From Gammaproteobacteria bacterium (GTDB lineage Bacteria; Pseudomonadota; Gammaproteobacteria; HTCC5015), in the NCBI GenBank assembly GCA_013817245.1, contig JACDDA010000001.1:62001-126000 (forward strand): 64,000 nt of DNA. Direction: 5' to 3'. The notes beneath the pieces are model-generated. The model ran no database searches and had not been told where the DNA came from. It saw only the letters and a list, made by a program, of their open reading frames with translations. Position 1 is the first letter of the stretch. Every line of letters begins with the position of its first letter. The translations under genes and the position numbers were made by a program. Below, one piece after another: positions 32,631 to 41,670 of this stretch.

Positions 32631-34025
32631 TTAATAGGCGTTTTTATGGACGAAACCTCGGAAGATGGTCATAACAATGATTTTAATATCAAACCACAGC
32701 GACCAATTCTCAATGTAATACAAATCACATTCGATGCGTTTTTGTAAGTCGGTATTGCCGCGCCAACCATTAATTTGCGCCCAGCCAGTAATGCCCGCTT
32801 TGACTAAATGTTTTTTCATATAGTCAGGAATTTCTTCTTTAAATTGATCAACAAAAATGGGGCGCTCTGGACGTGGACCCACAATTGACATATCGCCTTT
32901 CAACACATTAATAAATTGTGGTAATTCATCCAAACTCGTACGACGCAAAAAATGACCTAACGGTGTTGCACGTTGATCCCCGGATTTTGCCCAGACAGCA
33001 CCACTGTTTTGTTCGGCATCAATCGGCATAGAGCGAAATTTCAACATATAAAAAGTTTTACCATTCCAACCCATACGTTCTTGACGATAAAAAATGGGGC
33101 CAGGAGAACTGCATTTTACTAGGAGGGCTAAAGCCATCATCAAAGGCGCAATAATTAATAATATCGTCGCCGCTAAGAGACGATCTTCTATTGCTTTAAC
33201 CAATCGATTCACACCATCCATCGGTGTTACTGACAAATTCAACACCGGCATGCCAGCAACTTCACTGACTGAATGATTCAATAATTTAAAACCAAAAATA
33301 TCCGGCACATAACGAATGTCGGCGGTGCAATGACGTAAATCATGCAGCACTTTTTTCAAACGTTCTTCTTCACTGAGCGATAATGCAATCCATACTTGAT
33401 CCACATCAACACTGTGCTGTTCTAAAAAAGCGGGCACGCCTTCGTAACCACCAATTTGATTAATTTGCCAATGTGCAATCGATTCTAATAAATCATCGCC
33501 GCCAAACACCGCTTCAATACGGTAACCTGCCCATGGCGCTTGCATTAAATTGTCGATCACCACCTGCACACTTTCACCCGAGCCGATAACCACAATCCGG
33601 CGCTGATACCAGCCTAAACCGCGCGCCATAAATAACAATAAACGCAAACCCAAACGATAAAATATCAAACTAAACCAAGCCGTAATGCCCCAAAGACCAA
33701 ACCAGACACGAGAATATTCGGCGTTAGTTTTAGTCACCACCGCCAAGACCATCGCCCCCAATAAAACCGCGCCCCAGGCACAAGTAACTATACGCAGCTC
33801 AGCCAACATTTGGCTGCCACGCCACGTCCGATACATCCCGGCCGGTGGGAAAATAATGACTGCCAATAAGACCACCAGCAAAACCGCGGGGCGATAGCTT
33901 GCGAATTCGAAACCTGAATCACCCAAATACAGCGTATAGGCCAGCCACGCAGCCAAAACCAGCATCAGCGGGTCCAGGACACGCATGCCATAAGTCAAAA
34001 CCGCAGAATGATCGCGCAGACTCAA
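32631..34025 (-). CDS. Undecaprenyl-phosphate sugar phosphotransferase (WcaJ type)
   Basis: 464 residues starting at TTG 34025, with GGAG 6 nt upstream. Four N-terminal membrane helices, then a CoA-binding-like central region (RRIVVIGSGESVQVVIDNLM), then the bacterial sugar transferase domain with KCSSPGPIFYRQERMGWNGK, MLKFRSM, RRTSLDELPQFINVLKGDMSIVGPRPERP and KAGITGWAQ. This architecture loads the first sugar phosphate, usually glucose-1-P, on undecaprenyl phosphate. It is the only initiating transferase seen in the window and so the likely primer for the polysaccharide locus, from which it is separated by one divergent gene. Confidence 0.92.
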   Translation of the reverse strand: MSLRDHSAVLTYGMRVLDPLMLVLAAWLAYTLYLGDSGFEFASYRPAVLLVVLLAVIIFPPAGMYRTWRGSQMLAELRIVTCAWGAVLLGAMVLAVVTKTNAEYSRVWFGLWGITAWFSLIFYRLGLRLLLFMARGLGWYQRRIVVIGSGESVQVVIDNLMQAPWAGYRIEAVFGGDDLLESIAHWQINQIGGYEGVPAFLEQHSVDVDQVWIALSLSEEERLKKVLHDLRHCTADIRYVPDIFGFKLLNHSVSEVAGMPVLNLSVTPMDGVNRLVKAIEDRLLAATILLIIAPLMMALALLVKCSSPGPIFYRQERMGWNGKTFYMLKFRSMPIDAEQNSGAVWAKSGDQRATPLGHFLRRTSLDELPQFINVLKGDMSIVGPRPERPIFVDQFKEEIPDYMKKHLVKAGITGWAQINGWRGNTDLQKRIECDLYYIENWSLWFDIKIIVMTIFRGFVHKNAY

Positions 34026-34388
34026 AAACGACTCCAGCTAATTGGGTTACCGCGCCTTTACAGCAGGGGGGCGACAAGGCGCTTATAGTAACAAATCACC
34101 TTGTAAATAGTAGCCTTGTTGTAAAAAAGGCTTTGAAATTCAGCAAGATATATGGTTTTTAAAGCTACTGCCCGATGATCCAAAACCCCTTTGGACATCA
34201 GTGACAAAGCGTTGTTAAACCGTGATCGATACAAATAATCAATAAACAATTCACAGCCCTGTTCGTAGACACCGCCACCGCTGAATTAACGCGAGCTCAA
34301 CGCCTATTTAACCTCACCCACTCGTTTGTGTTTTAATACCACCGCCCTATTAAGAAAGCGGCACTTAAAAACTCACCTTACGGATCCA
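34026..34388. other. Divergent intergenic region between two sugar-transferase genes
   Basis: 363 nt between the WcaJ-type gene (minus) and the GT2 gene (plus), so promoters for both must lie here. A GGCGACAAGGCG / CGCC-rich patch stands near 34070. The short frame at 34058-34249 (minus) has no ribosome site or recognisable product and is left out. I see no tRNA, repeat array or clear terminator. Confidence 0.5.
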
Positions 34389-35318
34389 ATGCATCCCATG
34401 AAGCCCGCTCCAACTTTTAGCCTGATTGTCCCCACGTTTAACGGCGAATCCTGTATCACACAATTACTCTCTAGCATTCAGCAGCAAACCATACAGCCCG
34501 ACAAAATTGTAATCATTGATTCTTCTTCTGCCGACAAAACTGTATTGCTTGCTCAACAATTTACCACTCACATTGTCGTCATAGACCAAAAAGATTTTAA
34601 TCATGGTGCCACGCGGAATCGTGCTATCGAACACACTAATAGCGATATCCTGGTCTACATGACCCAAGATGCTTATCTGACAAATGAATTTTCATTAGAG
34701 AATTTGCTCAAAGTCTTTGAAAATCCCAAAATCGCCGCCGCTTACGGCAGACAATTACCACGCCCTCAAGCAGGTCCTATAGAAGCACACCATCGCTTGT
34801 TTAACTATCCACCGCATTCACATATAAAAACGTATACCTCCAAAGAAAAAAGCAGTATTAAAGATGCTTTCATGTCCAATTCTTTTGCCGCGTATCGCAA
34901 ACAAGCACTAAACAGCATTGGCGGATTTCCTAATGACGTGATTCTGGGCGAAGACATGTATGCAACTGCAAAACTACTACTCAATGGCCACAGCATTGCT
35001 TATGTCGCGGACGCCTTAGCAACACATTCACACGACTACAGTCTTATTCAGGAATTCAAACGTTATTTTGATATTGGCGTTTTTCATAGCCGCGAAAAAT
35101 GGATAACGAATGCTTTCGGAAAATCAGAAGGAGAAGGTAAAAAATTTATCATTTCAGAATGTGGATTTTTATTACGAGCCCGCTCAATGCTTCTACTTGC
35201 GGCTGTCATTCGAAATATTTTAAAGTATGCCGCTTACCGATTAGGAGCAATTGAAAAATATATTCCTTCTTTAATTAACTCCAAACTAAGTATGCACCAT
35301 GAATTTTTTAAAAAATAA
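34389..35318 (+). CDS. Family 2 glycosyltransferase (rhamnosyltransferase-like)
   Basis: 309 residues from ATG 34389 (a second ATG at 34398). GT-A signature FSLIVPTFNGESCITQLLSSI, sugar-nucleotide site IVIIDSSSADKT, and the HGATRNRAIEHT and LGEDMYATAKLLLNG segments. The combination FNHGATRNRA plus GEDMY is typical of rhamnosyltransferases using dTDP-rhamnose, which the rfb genes in this window would supply. It is the only gene of the polysaccharide locus on the plus strand and is convergent with the SGNH gene at 35500. Confidence 0.85.
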   Translation: MHPMKPAPTFSLIVPTFNGESCITQLLSSIQQQTIQPDKIVIIDSSSADKTVLLAQQFTTHIVVIDQKDFNHGATRNRAIEHTNSDILVYMTQDAYLTNEFSLENLLKVFENPKIAAAYGRQLPRPQAGPIEAHHRLFNYPPHSHIKTYTSKEKSSIKDAFMSNSFAAYRKQALNSIGGFPNDVILGEDMYATAKLLLNGHSIAYVADALATHSHDYSLIQEFKRYFDIGVFHSREKWITNAFGKSEGEGKKFIISECGFLLRARSMLLLAAVIRNILKYAAYRLGAIEKYIPSLINSKLSMHHEFFKK

Positions 35319-35499
35319 CCTCAACAATTATCGAGCCAAAAAATATAATGAACACCGCTAAAAGAATTTATTTAGCATGGTCCCCGCGTGACACAGAACT
35401 TTGAAATATGAACCAATGCAATATTGTCACGAACAAACATCATATTAAAATTGCATCATTATAAATCTAAGCGCACTACCAACTTACCGATAAAATATT

Positions 35500-36678
35500 T
35501 TATTTTTCATTTGTTCTATTTAAATAGGTTTTTATCTCATTGCCAATAAAAATAAAATTATAAGCCTTGGCCTTATAGTTAATATACTTAATATAATCAT
35601 CTATATTTCTATCATTTAATCTATGCTTATAGCCATGCATCCATTCGAGCATAGCTACATTAAGCTGGGGACGGTAATGAATCGTATCTTTATAATTTGC
35701 AATATCATCTAAAAAATCGAGCTCATCAAAACCATACACAGAAACGTTCTTATGCCCGCTCGTTTTTTTAACAGCGTACCGTAATTGAGCCAAATAACGC
35801 GCATAGTAAGTCGGGTTTGTTTGAGCCCACATAGCATAATTTAAACGAGAATACGGCGGATAGTACAAATAAAACTGTACACCAGGGTGTTCTTTAATAA
35901 ATCGCATAACATATTGATCAAAACAAGCTTGATCCTCCAGCTCCTGTCGAGCTAACTCGGTTTCATTTATTTGTGGAACACCTGATGTTTGTACGCGATC
36001 TGCATTCTCAACAATAGTTTTAAAGGCCTCTTGAATTTGCCAATTATTTTTAGCTGAAAACCAATTATTTATGCCGCCAAACCGTTCGCTATGGCTTTTG
36101 TCACTTGCCCACTCCGCCAAAGTATCTAAGGGCTTTAATTGCAGACAAACATCATGTTCTTTTAAAGAAGGGAAAACCTTGCTATCACAGGTTAGGTATG
36201 ACAAATATTTATTGCCGCCGTAAACCTTAATATCATCAAACGCATAATCATTATACAAATATCGATAACTACCTACTGGATAACTGGCAGAATACTCATC
36301 TATTTTCGCATAACCATCCATTGAAATAATAACGTTGTTAATTTTTTTATGCTTAAATAAAAAATCCAAAATCAAAGCACGCTCTGACAAAAAAGAAGCA
36401 TCGGCGGCTAAATTTACAAACCGCCCACCCCATAACTTTTCAGCATCTTTGGGATAAAAGTTGGCAGCGTGGCTTGTACCAATAATAATAGAATCAAATT
36501 CGGCATGCCTTATAATACCTGCGGCCTGCACTCGCAAGTCGCGAATAAAATATTCACCTCGCACCCACGGCGGATGAAATATCTGCAAAGGATCTACGAT
36601 ATAAAACATCAAGTGCTTGACTGAATATAAAATCAGCACACCCAAAAAAAATGAAATAAGATATTTTTTATGGCTCAT
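35500..36678 (-). CDS. Membrane-anchored SGNH-hydrolase-like protein (partner of MBOAT)
   Basis: 392 residues. One N-terminal anchor helix (YLISFFLGVLILYSVKHLMFY), then a periplasmic domain with SIIIGTSHAANF carrying the GxSxxxN nucleophile (Ser69) and a C-terminal DTIHY (DxxH pair). This is the usual SGNH order. It begins 5 nt after the MBOAT gene stop. Such pairs transfer acyl groups, often acetate, onto exported polysaccharide. The exact substrate is not visible. Confidence 0.75.
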   Translation of the reverse strand: MSHKKYLISFFLGVLILYSVKHLMFYIVDPLQIFHPPWVRGEYFIRDLRVQAAGIIRHAEFDSIIIGTSHAANFYPKDAEKLWGGRFVNLAADASFLSERALILDFLFKHKKINNVIISMDGYAKIDEYSASYPVGSYRYLYNDYAFDDIKVYGGNKYLSYLTCDSKVFPSLKEHDVCLQLKPLDTLAEWASDKSHSERFGGINNWFSAKNNWQIQEAFKTIVENADRVQTSGVPQINETELARQELEDQACFDQYVMRFIKEHPGVQFYLYYPPYSRLNYAMWAQTNPTYYARYLAQLRYAVKKTSGHKNVSVYGFDELDFLDDIANYKDTIHYRPQLNVAMLEWMHGYKHRLNDRNIDDYIKYINYKAKAYNFIFIGNEIKTYLNRTNEK

Positions 36679-36683
36679 ATATA

Positions 36684-38213
36684 TCAAAAATTAAAGTACA
36701 GAAACTCAGTCTCTTTGGAGAGTCCAAAAATTGCCCACACAAATAAAATCATAATAAAATATGCATATTTGGAAGATGGCTGCCAAACAAAACGGCTTCC
36801 TTTTCCCTCAAAATCTAGAGCTGGTTTTTGATTTCTCATGAATTCATATACATTAGGGAAACACCAAACTAATACTAATAATACAAGAATCCATTTCGCC
36901 GCAAGTTTTCCGGAAATTATTTCATTGGCGAAAAAATCTCCTGCCTGCACGCCCATTGCATTAAAAACATGAAGCGGAATATGGCTAGCGGTTATAATCT
37001 TATTCGATAACACTATACCATTCATGCCAATCATAGATTTTAATATTGAAAGCGCAACACTCCATGACTCTGCTCTAAAGAAAACCCATCCAATAACCAC
37101 ACAGAGAAAAGTCAGAGCGCCACTCAACCAACTTAAATGAAGGGTAACATTGAACGTCTGTTTCAAAGAGCGCCATAAATGGTTTATGATTAAATAAAAA
37201 CCGTGAAGCATACCCCAGATTAAAAAGGTTAACCCGGCTCCGTGCCACAACCCTCCTAATAACATTGTTATAAATAAATTAAAATAACGTCTCACCACCC
37301 CGCGACGATTACCGCCAAGAGGAAAATACAAGTAGTCGCGCAGATATCTAGATAAAGTAATATGCCAGCGATGCCAAAAATCTATAATACTGCTAGCTTT
37401 GTAAGGCGATAGAAAATTAATAGGCAACAAAACACCAAACATTCGAGCCAATCCAACGGCCATATCTGAATACCCAGAAAAATCAAAATAAAGTTGTAAC
37501 GTATAAGCTAAAGCACCCGCCCATGCCTCATATAGTGTTAAAACAACTCCGCTTTCTGCGGCTTCAAATATAGGGGTAGCATAAACAGACACCCCATCTG
37601 CCAGCACTACTTTTTTAAATAACCCTATAACAAATATTGTCAACCCAATCGAAAAATGCTCTGAACTCCATTTGTATACAGCACTATTAAAAAATTGCGG
37701 CAATAATTCTTTATGATGAACAATCGGTCCAGCAATTAACTGGGGGAAAAATAAAACAAACAAGCAATAGTGCAAAAAATTATATTCTTTAGTTTGGCCA
37801 TGATACGCATCTACAAGATAAGCTATCTGCTGAAATGTAAAAAAAGATATTGCCAATGGCAACATTATATCTTTGATAAAAAAATCAGTGCCATATACTT
37901 GGTTGAATTGCTCAATCATGAAATTCGTATATTTAAAATAACCTATCAATGCTAAATTGAGCGTGATACCAATGATAAGATAAATCTTCTTTATATAAGA
38001 CTTATGGAGTATCTGGCTCAATTTGTAATTAATGCTCATGGAGCCAATGATCAAAAGACTATATATTGGATTCCACCAAGCATAAAATATCAGCGACATA
38101 GCTACTAACCATAAAAGAGCTGCCGTTTGTCCCCAGTAACGAGCTGAACCAAAGTATCCAACTAATACAATTGGTAAATAACAGAATATGAATATGTATG
38201 AATTAAACAGCAC
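36684..38213 (-). CDS. MBOAT O-acyltransferase (AlgI/DltB-like), copy 1
   Basis: 509 residues, about ten membrane helices. MBOAT features: SFFTFQQIAYLVDAYHG, FPQLIAGPIVHHKELLPQF, DFSGYSDMAVGLARMFG, FWHRWHITLSRYLRDYLYFPLGGNR and the catalytic histidine in LLGGLWHGAGLTFLIWG. These carry acyl groups across the membrane to a periplasmic partner, here the SGNH protein just downstream. It is a distinct copy from the one at 59211, with moderate likeness only. Upstream lies 900 nt of degraded DNA with an IS relic. Confidence 0.92.
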   Translation of the reverse strand: MLFNSYIFIFCYLPIVLVGYFGSARYWGQTAALLWLVAMSLIFYAWWNPIYSLLIIGSMSINYKLSQILHKSYIKKIYLIIGITLNLALIGYFKYTNFMIEQFNQVYGTDFFIKDIMLPLAISFFTFQQIAYLVDAYHGQTKEYNFLHYCLFVLFFPQLIAGPIVHHKELLPQFFNSAVYKWSSEHFSIGLTIFVIGLFKKVVLADGVSVYATPIFEAAESGVVLTLYEAWAGALAYTLQLYFDFSGYSDMAVGLARMFGVLLPINFLSPYKASSIIDFWHRWHITLSRYLRDYLYFPLGGNRRGVVRRYFNLFITMLLGGLWHGAGLTFLIWGMLHGFYLIINHLWRSLKQTFNVTLHLSWLSGALTFLCVVIGWVFFRAESWSVALSILKSMIGMNGIVLSNKIITASHIPLHVFNAMGVQAGDFFANEIISGKLAAKWILVLLVLVWCFPNVYEFMRNQKPALDFEGKGSRFVWQPSSKYAYFIMILFVWAIFGLSKETEFLYFNF

Positions 38214-38702
38214 GTGCTTTCCTAGAAATTAATTATTGCAAAAAAATCGATGTGAATTAAATCCACGCTCACACAAGCTATGTCCAAACAAACATTCTAT
38301 GTCCAAACAAACATTATTAAATAACAAAATAATTTAAAAAGTATTAATGCATTTTGGTCAAAATCACATTGCCTGTAATTCACATTATGCATCTCCGAAC
38401 AAATAGTAGAAACAGGACGTAGATCTTTTAACTTGCTTGAAAATGTTTTACACAATATATTTTTAGATATTCAAAATAGTGTTCGGAAGCCCGTAATAGG
38501 TGCCGTTTCTTTTAATTGCTAAATTGCCTCACGTTGCCCTATCTTTTGATCTGAGAAGCCAAGAAGCCATGGAAAAAGGAGCTAACGTAAATACTCCTAG
38601 ACTATAAAGGCGATAAGACATATTCGAAGAAGGATTTGCTAACATAAGCCAAATTGCTTCAAATGGGAAAGCGTTATTTTACTCTGGATCGCTCCTGAAT
38701 CT
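38214..38702. other. Degraded AT-rich stretch upstream of MBOAT copy 1
   Basis: No intact gene in either strand. It holds a 19-bp tandem repeat at 38280 and many stop codons in all frames. One short frame at 38617-38705 (plus) faintly resembles the N-terminus of a TetR regulator (DIFEEGFANISQIASN) but starts after a stop and is too degenerate to call. Together with the transposase relic beyond it, the stretch looks like decayed mobile or accessory DNA. Confidence 0.5.
38280..38317. repeat. Tandem direct repeat, 2 x 19 bp
   Basis: ATGTCCAAACAAACATTCT is followed directly by ATGTCCAAACAAACATTAT, one mismatch. Only two copies, so not a CRISPR. It may result from replication slippage or be a paired binding site upstream of the MBOAT gene, about 70 nt before its start. 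Confidence 0.8.
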
Positions 38703-38989
38703 CTAGGCACTCTGCTGTTTCAAAAAATAATCCTTTTCAAATTCCATCGGTGATAAGTCAGTGTAGTTACTATGCCGCGTAGTGGAATTATAAAATAGCT
38801 CATTATAATTATATATATCGCACTTTGCCTTCGCACGGGTTTTATATACTTTTCGATGGATACATTTGCGCTTAAGCAACCCAAAAAAACTTCTACGCCA
38901 GCATAGCCCCAACAGTTACCTTTGTCACTCATCCGCGCCGCAAAGTTATGCGGCTTCAGCCATTCAGCAATCGGTAACAGGCTGCATTT
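38703..38989 (-). pseudogene. IS3-family transposase OrfB, C-terminal relic with frameshift
   Basis: Minus-strand reading gives, in two frames, AEWLKPHNFAARMSDKGNCW then GYAGVE, and in the next frame SFFGLLKRKCIHRKVYKTRA followed by YNELFYNSTTRHSNY and LSPMEFEK. This is the end of the DDE integrase domain of IS3 elements, where GNCWDNAxVESFFGLLK carries the last catalytic Glu. The frame shifts at about 38891, where one A seems missing from GTAGAA-AGTTTTTTT. The catalytic Asp part and orfA are absent, so it is a dead fragment. It marks past transposition at this locus. Confidence 0.85.
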
Positions 38990-39109
38990 TTACATACAAC
39001 CAAGCCTACCATATGACAGAAAACCGACATGGCAACAGTCGCCAAATAACCGGAAAACATCAAACGAGCCCGCATTACATTTAAATAATACGGGCCACTT
39101 AATACTTAA

Positions 39110-40150
39110 TCAGGGAGCCAACAAACTCTTCAAATATGACAATCTTAAGATATAAATAAAAAACCAAGAAAGCAGAAAAACTCCGACCGCGCGACATAAA
39201 AAAACAAAAACGGCAAAATGCCCACTAAAAGAATGTTCCATGCCCGCTGTATACCCATCAACAATCATAACTAAAAACAAATGAATAAAATAAATTCCAA
39301 AACTACACTGTGCTGCGGAATTTACAAAACGAGTTATTTTTTTATTTTCTACATTTTTTATAAGTATGGCCAAAACAAACATGCCAATAGCCATAAAAAC
39401 AATGCCGGGGGAAAAGTTATCGTAATATGCCGGCACCAATTGTCTAGAAGGCATACTCTCCACCGCTGTTCCAATCACCGTTATCAAATAACCTACCACC
39501 AATAAAAAAACTGCTTGTGGGTTACGGAGTTCAATTTTTTTTGAGCCGAGCAAGTGGCCAAGCATATAATAACCAACATAGCCAATGACCATTCCAGGGA
39601 CACCCATTACACTTACATTAAAATAGTGCTTAACCAGCATTCCAATCGACGAAAATAAGAACCATAACACCAAAAAATAGATAACAACCTTATCATCCGA
39701 AAACCTGACTAGCACTCGAAGAAAGGGTGTCACTAAATACAACCCAATCAAAAAATAGATAAACCACAAATGAAAATAGCTAGGAGTCCAAGCTATACTA
39801 AAAAAACCGATGATCGACAGCGGTTTTTCATTGCCTAGATATCCTGAAAATACTATGTACATCAAAGACCAGCCTATTAAAGGCACAATGATTTTTTTTA
39901 GCTTCCTCGGAATATCAGAAAACACATCAGACTCATGATCAAGTAACGCCAAATACCCACTAACCATAAAAAAAATAGGCACTGAAACCTGAGCAAATGA
40001 ATTCATTAAGTGCCCCGACCACCAAATATTCCTCATGTTTTCGGTGTACACATACAAACATTGACAGACTATATGTATAACTATTACGCCGAATATGGCT
40101 CCAACACGCAGGCAATCAACCCAGAAAAATCTTCCATCCGTGTTTTTCAT
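39110..40150 (-). CDS. Acyltransferase family 3 membrane protein (WecH/OafA-like)
   Basis: 346 residues with about ten membrane helices. The N-terminal motif is DCLRVGAIFGVIVIHI, giving the conserved Arg-His arrangement of the family, followed by VPIFFMVSGYLALL and the YFHLWFIYFLIGLYLVTP segment. Family members O-acetylate surface sugars or enterobacterial common antigen. Its 3' end abuts the IS relic but the frame is complete. A 219-nt gap separates it from the methyltransferase upstream, so it may have its own promoter. Confidence 0.88.
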   Translation of the reverse strand: MKNTDGRFFWVDCLRVGAIFGVIVIHIVCQCLYVYTENMRNIWWSGHLMNSFAQVSVPIFFMVSGYLALLDHESDVFSDIPRKLKKIIVPLIGWSLMYIVFSGYLGNEKPLSIIGFFSIAWTPSYFHLWFIYFLIGLYLVTPFLRVLVRFSDDKVVIYFLVLWFLFSSIGMLVKHYFNVSVMGVPGMVIGYVGYYMLGHLLGSKKIELRNPQAVFLLVVGYLITVIGTAVESMPSRQLVPAYYDNFSPGIVFMAIGMFVLAILIKNVENKKITRFVNSAAQCSFGIYFIHLFLVMIVDGYTAGMEHSFSGHFAVFVFLCRAVGVFLLSWFFIYILRLSYLKSLLAP

Positions 40151-40369
40151 AAAATATATTGACCTTTAAAAAATGCTTTGCTATGACTTTGAAATGCGCG
40201 CATTCCAAATTAAATTCTTCAATAAAATGCCTTCAACTCATGAGATTTGCATGCCTCAATGATTGAGGCAATTTTACCCTATCAGTAGCACTGAATTTAT
40301 TAGACCACTACAGGTCTTAAAAAATAACCAGCAAAAAACATAACATGTTTGACTTTAAAGAAAAAACAG

Positions 40370-41242
40370 TTAAATTTTCTTTGCAACGACCAATCTAGAG
40401 CCACCTATCGGAAAATTAAATCCTTTTTTGATTAATGCCAATTCCAAGCTCAGCATTCTAAAAAATAATGAATTTAACCAATGAGAAATTTTTAATTCAG
40501 AAGTTGCGTCAAACTTTTCTTTAGACGCCCTTTTCTGCACAATTCTAGAAACCAACATGGCAGGTAGCAAGGAAGTTACGAATGATGTGCTTCTTATAAT
40601 ATGGAATCCTGCTGCCGTTATTTTAGCGTGTATATCTAACGCAGAATAACGCCGCACATGGCACGCATATTCGTCGACAGGGCTCCACAGCCATGCATGT
40701 TGCGGTACCGTCAGCAACATATAACCTTCAGGCCGCAATGCCGTATGCACTTGCGCTAAAGTGCGTTCATCCTCTTCAATGTGCTCCAGAACATCGAAAG
40801 CTCCAATAACATCAAATTCTTCTTCAAAAGGAATATTTCTTGCATCCATCTGCATAAAATTGACAGATGGTAATCTCGCCGCTGCAAACGCAAGGCCATC
40901 TATAAAAATTTCGCTTCCTGAGATTGTTGAGTGGGGAAATTGTTTGGATATTCCAGATAAAACATATCCAGTACCACATCCAATTTCAAGAAAAGATTTG
41001 AAATTTTTGCAATACTTTTCGAGCCCCCAAAGAATTAATCTATTTCTAGCTTGAAACCAAAAATTAGCTTCTTCTAACCGGGCCAATTCTGAAAAATAAC
41101 TTGATTTAAATCCACCTCCGGCATGGGCCGAATCAGGAGCATAAGCATGAAAACCATTCATAAGAATCGGCTTAAATTTGCAACTTGGACAAGCAACCAT
41201 GGGCATGGCGTAATGCTCATTACAAGCGAGACAACGCTTCAT
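40370..41242 (-). CDS. SAM-dependent methyltransferase with N-terminal Cys-rich finger
   Basis: 290 residues. The first 25 residues hold CLACNEH and CPSCKF, a likely zinc finger. A class I SAM domain follows (FLEIGCGTGYVLSGISKQFP, then FDVIGAFDVLEHIEEDERTL and GYMLLTVPQHAWLWS). Similar proteins are common in O-antigen clusters beside GtrA-like genes. The substrate is unknown; a lipid-linked sugar or chain end is possible. Its start overlaps the GtrA stop by 4 nt (ATGA). Confidence 0.85.
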   Translation of the reverse strand: MKRCLACNEHYAMPMVACPSCKFKPILMNGFHAYAPDSAHAGGGFKSSYFSELARLEEANFWFQARNRLILWGLEKYCKNFKSFLEIGCGTGYVLSGISKQFPHSTISGSEIFIDGLAFAAARLPSVNFMQMDARNIPFEEEFDVIGAFDVLEHIEEDERTLAQVHTALRPEGYMLLTVPQHAWLWSPVDEYACHVRRYSALDIHAKITAAGFHIIRSTSFVTSLLPAMLVSRIVQKRASKEKFDATSELKISHWLNSLFFRMLSLELALIKKGFNFPIGGSRLVVAKKI

Positions 41243-41670
41243 TTCCTTTCCTTATTTAAAATATTTAAGTCAGGAAAAACAAAAAACTTAAAGCCAAGAA
41301 AAAGCAAAATAGCTACAACAAAAATTGCAATTGCCTGAACCCATTGATGAGCATATCCAAGTTTATCAACCATTATGATAAGCATTGCAAGATTAATAAG
41401 ATATCCAAAGCAGTGTACAACAGAGTAGCGAAATCCTGTTTCTAACAAATCACCTGTATATTTAAATGTTAATTTACGATTTCCAACAAAACCCATGCCA
41501 GCGCCCACTATATACAAAATAGTCATAGTTATCTTCGGCGAAGCCCCAAAATAAGTTATTAACAAATAAATTATATAGCCCGCAAAGTTGCTTACTATTC
41601 CCACCAGACCATAGTGAAATAATTGTTTAACGGAGTTTTGTTTTTTAGCAAAAATAAATATATCATCCAT
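41239..41670 (-). CDS. GtrA-family membrane protein
   Basis: 143 residues, four membrane helices: QLFHYGLVGIVSNFAGYIIY, ITMTILYIVGAGMGFVGNRK, FRYSVVHCFGYLINLAMLII and VQAIAIFVVAILLFLGFKFF. The GNRKLTFKY segment after helix two is typical. GtrA proteins are thought to flip undecaprenyl-phosphate-linked sugars to the periplasm. Works together, by inference, with the GtrB-like enzyme at 45736 and the GT-C enzyme at 47678. Overlaps both neighbours. Confidence 0.9.
   Translation of the reverse strand: MDDIFIFAKKQNSVKQLFHYGLVGIVSNFAGYIIYLLITYFGASPKITMTILYIVGAGMGFVGNRKLTFKYTGDLLETGFRYSVVHCFGYLINLAMLIIMVDKLGYAHQWVQAIAIFVVAILLFLGFKFFVFPDLNILNKERK

Noticed and set aside
34058-34249. 63-residue minus-strand frame in the divergent gap
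   Set aside because: No ribosome site, no signal or domain, placed where promoters must be.
38280-38317. CRISPR-like repeat
   Set aside because: Only two directly adjacent copies with no spacer and no cas genes.
38617-38705. Possible relic of a TetR-type DNA-binding helix (EEGFANISQIASN)
   Set aside because: Too short and degenerate; starts just after a stop and lacks the conserved turn, so chance likeness cannot be excluded.
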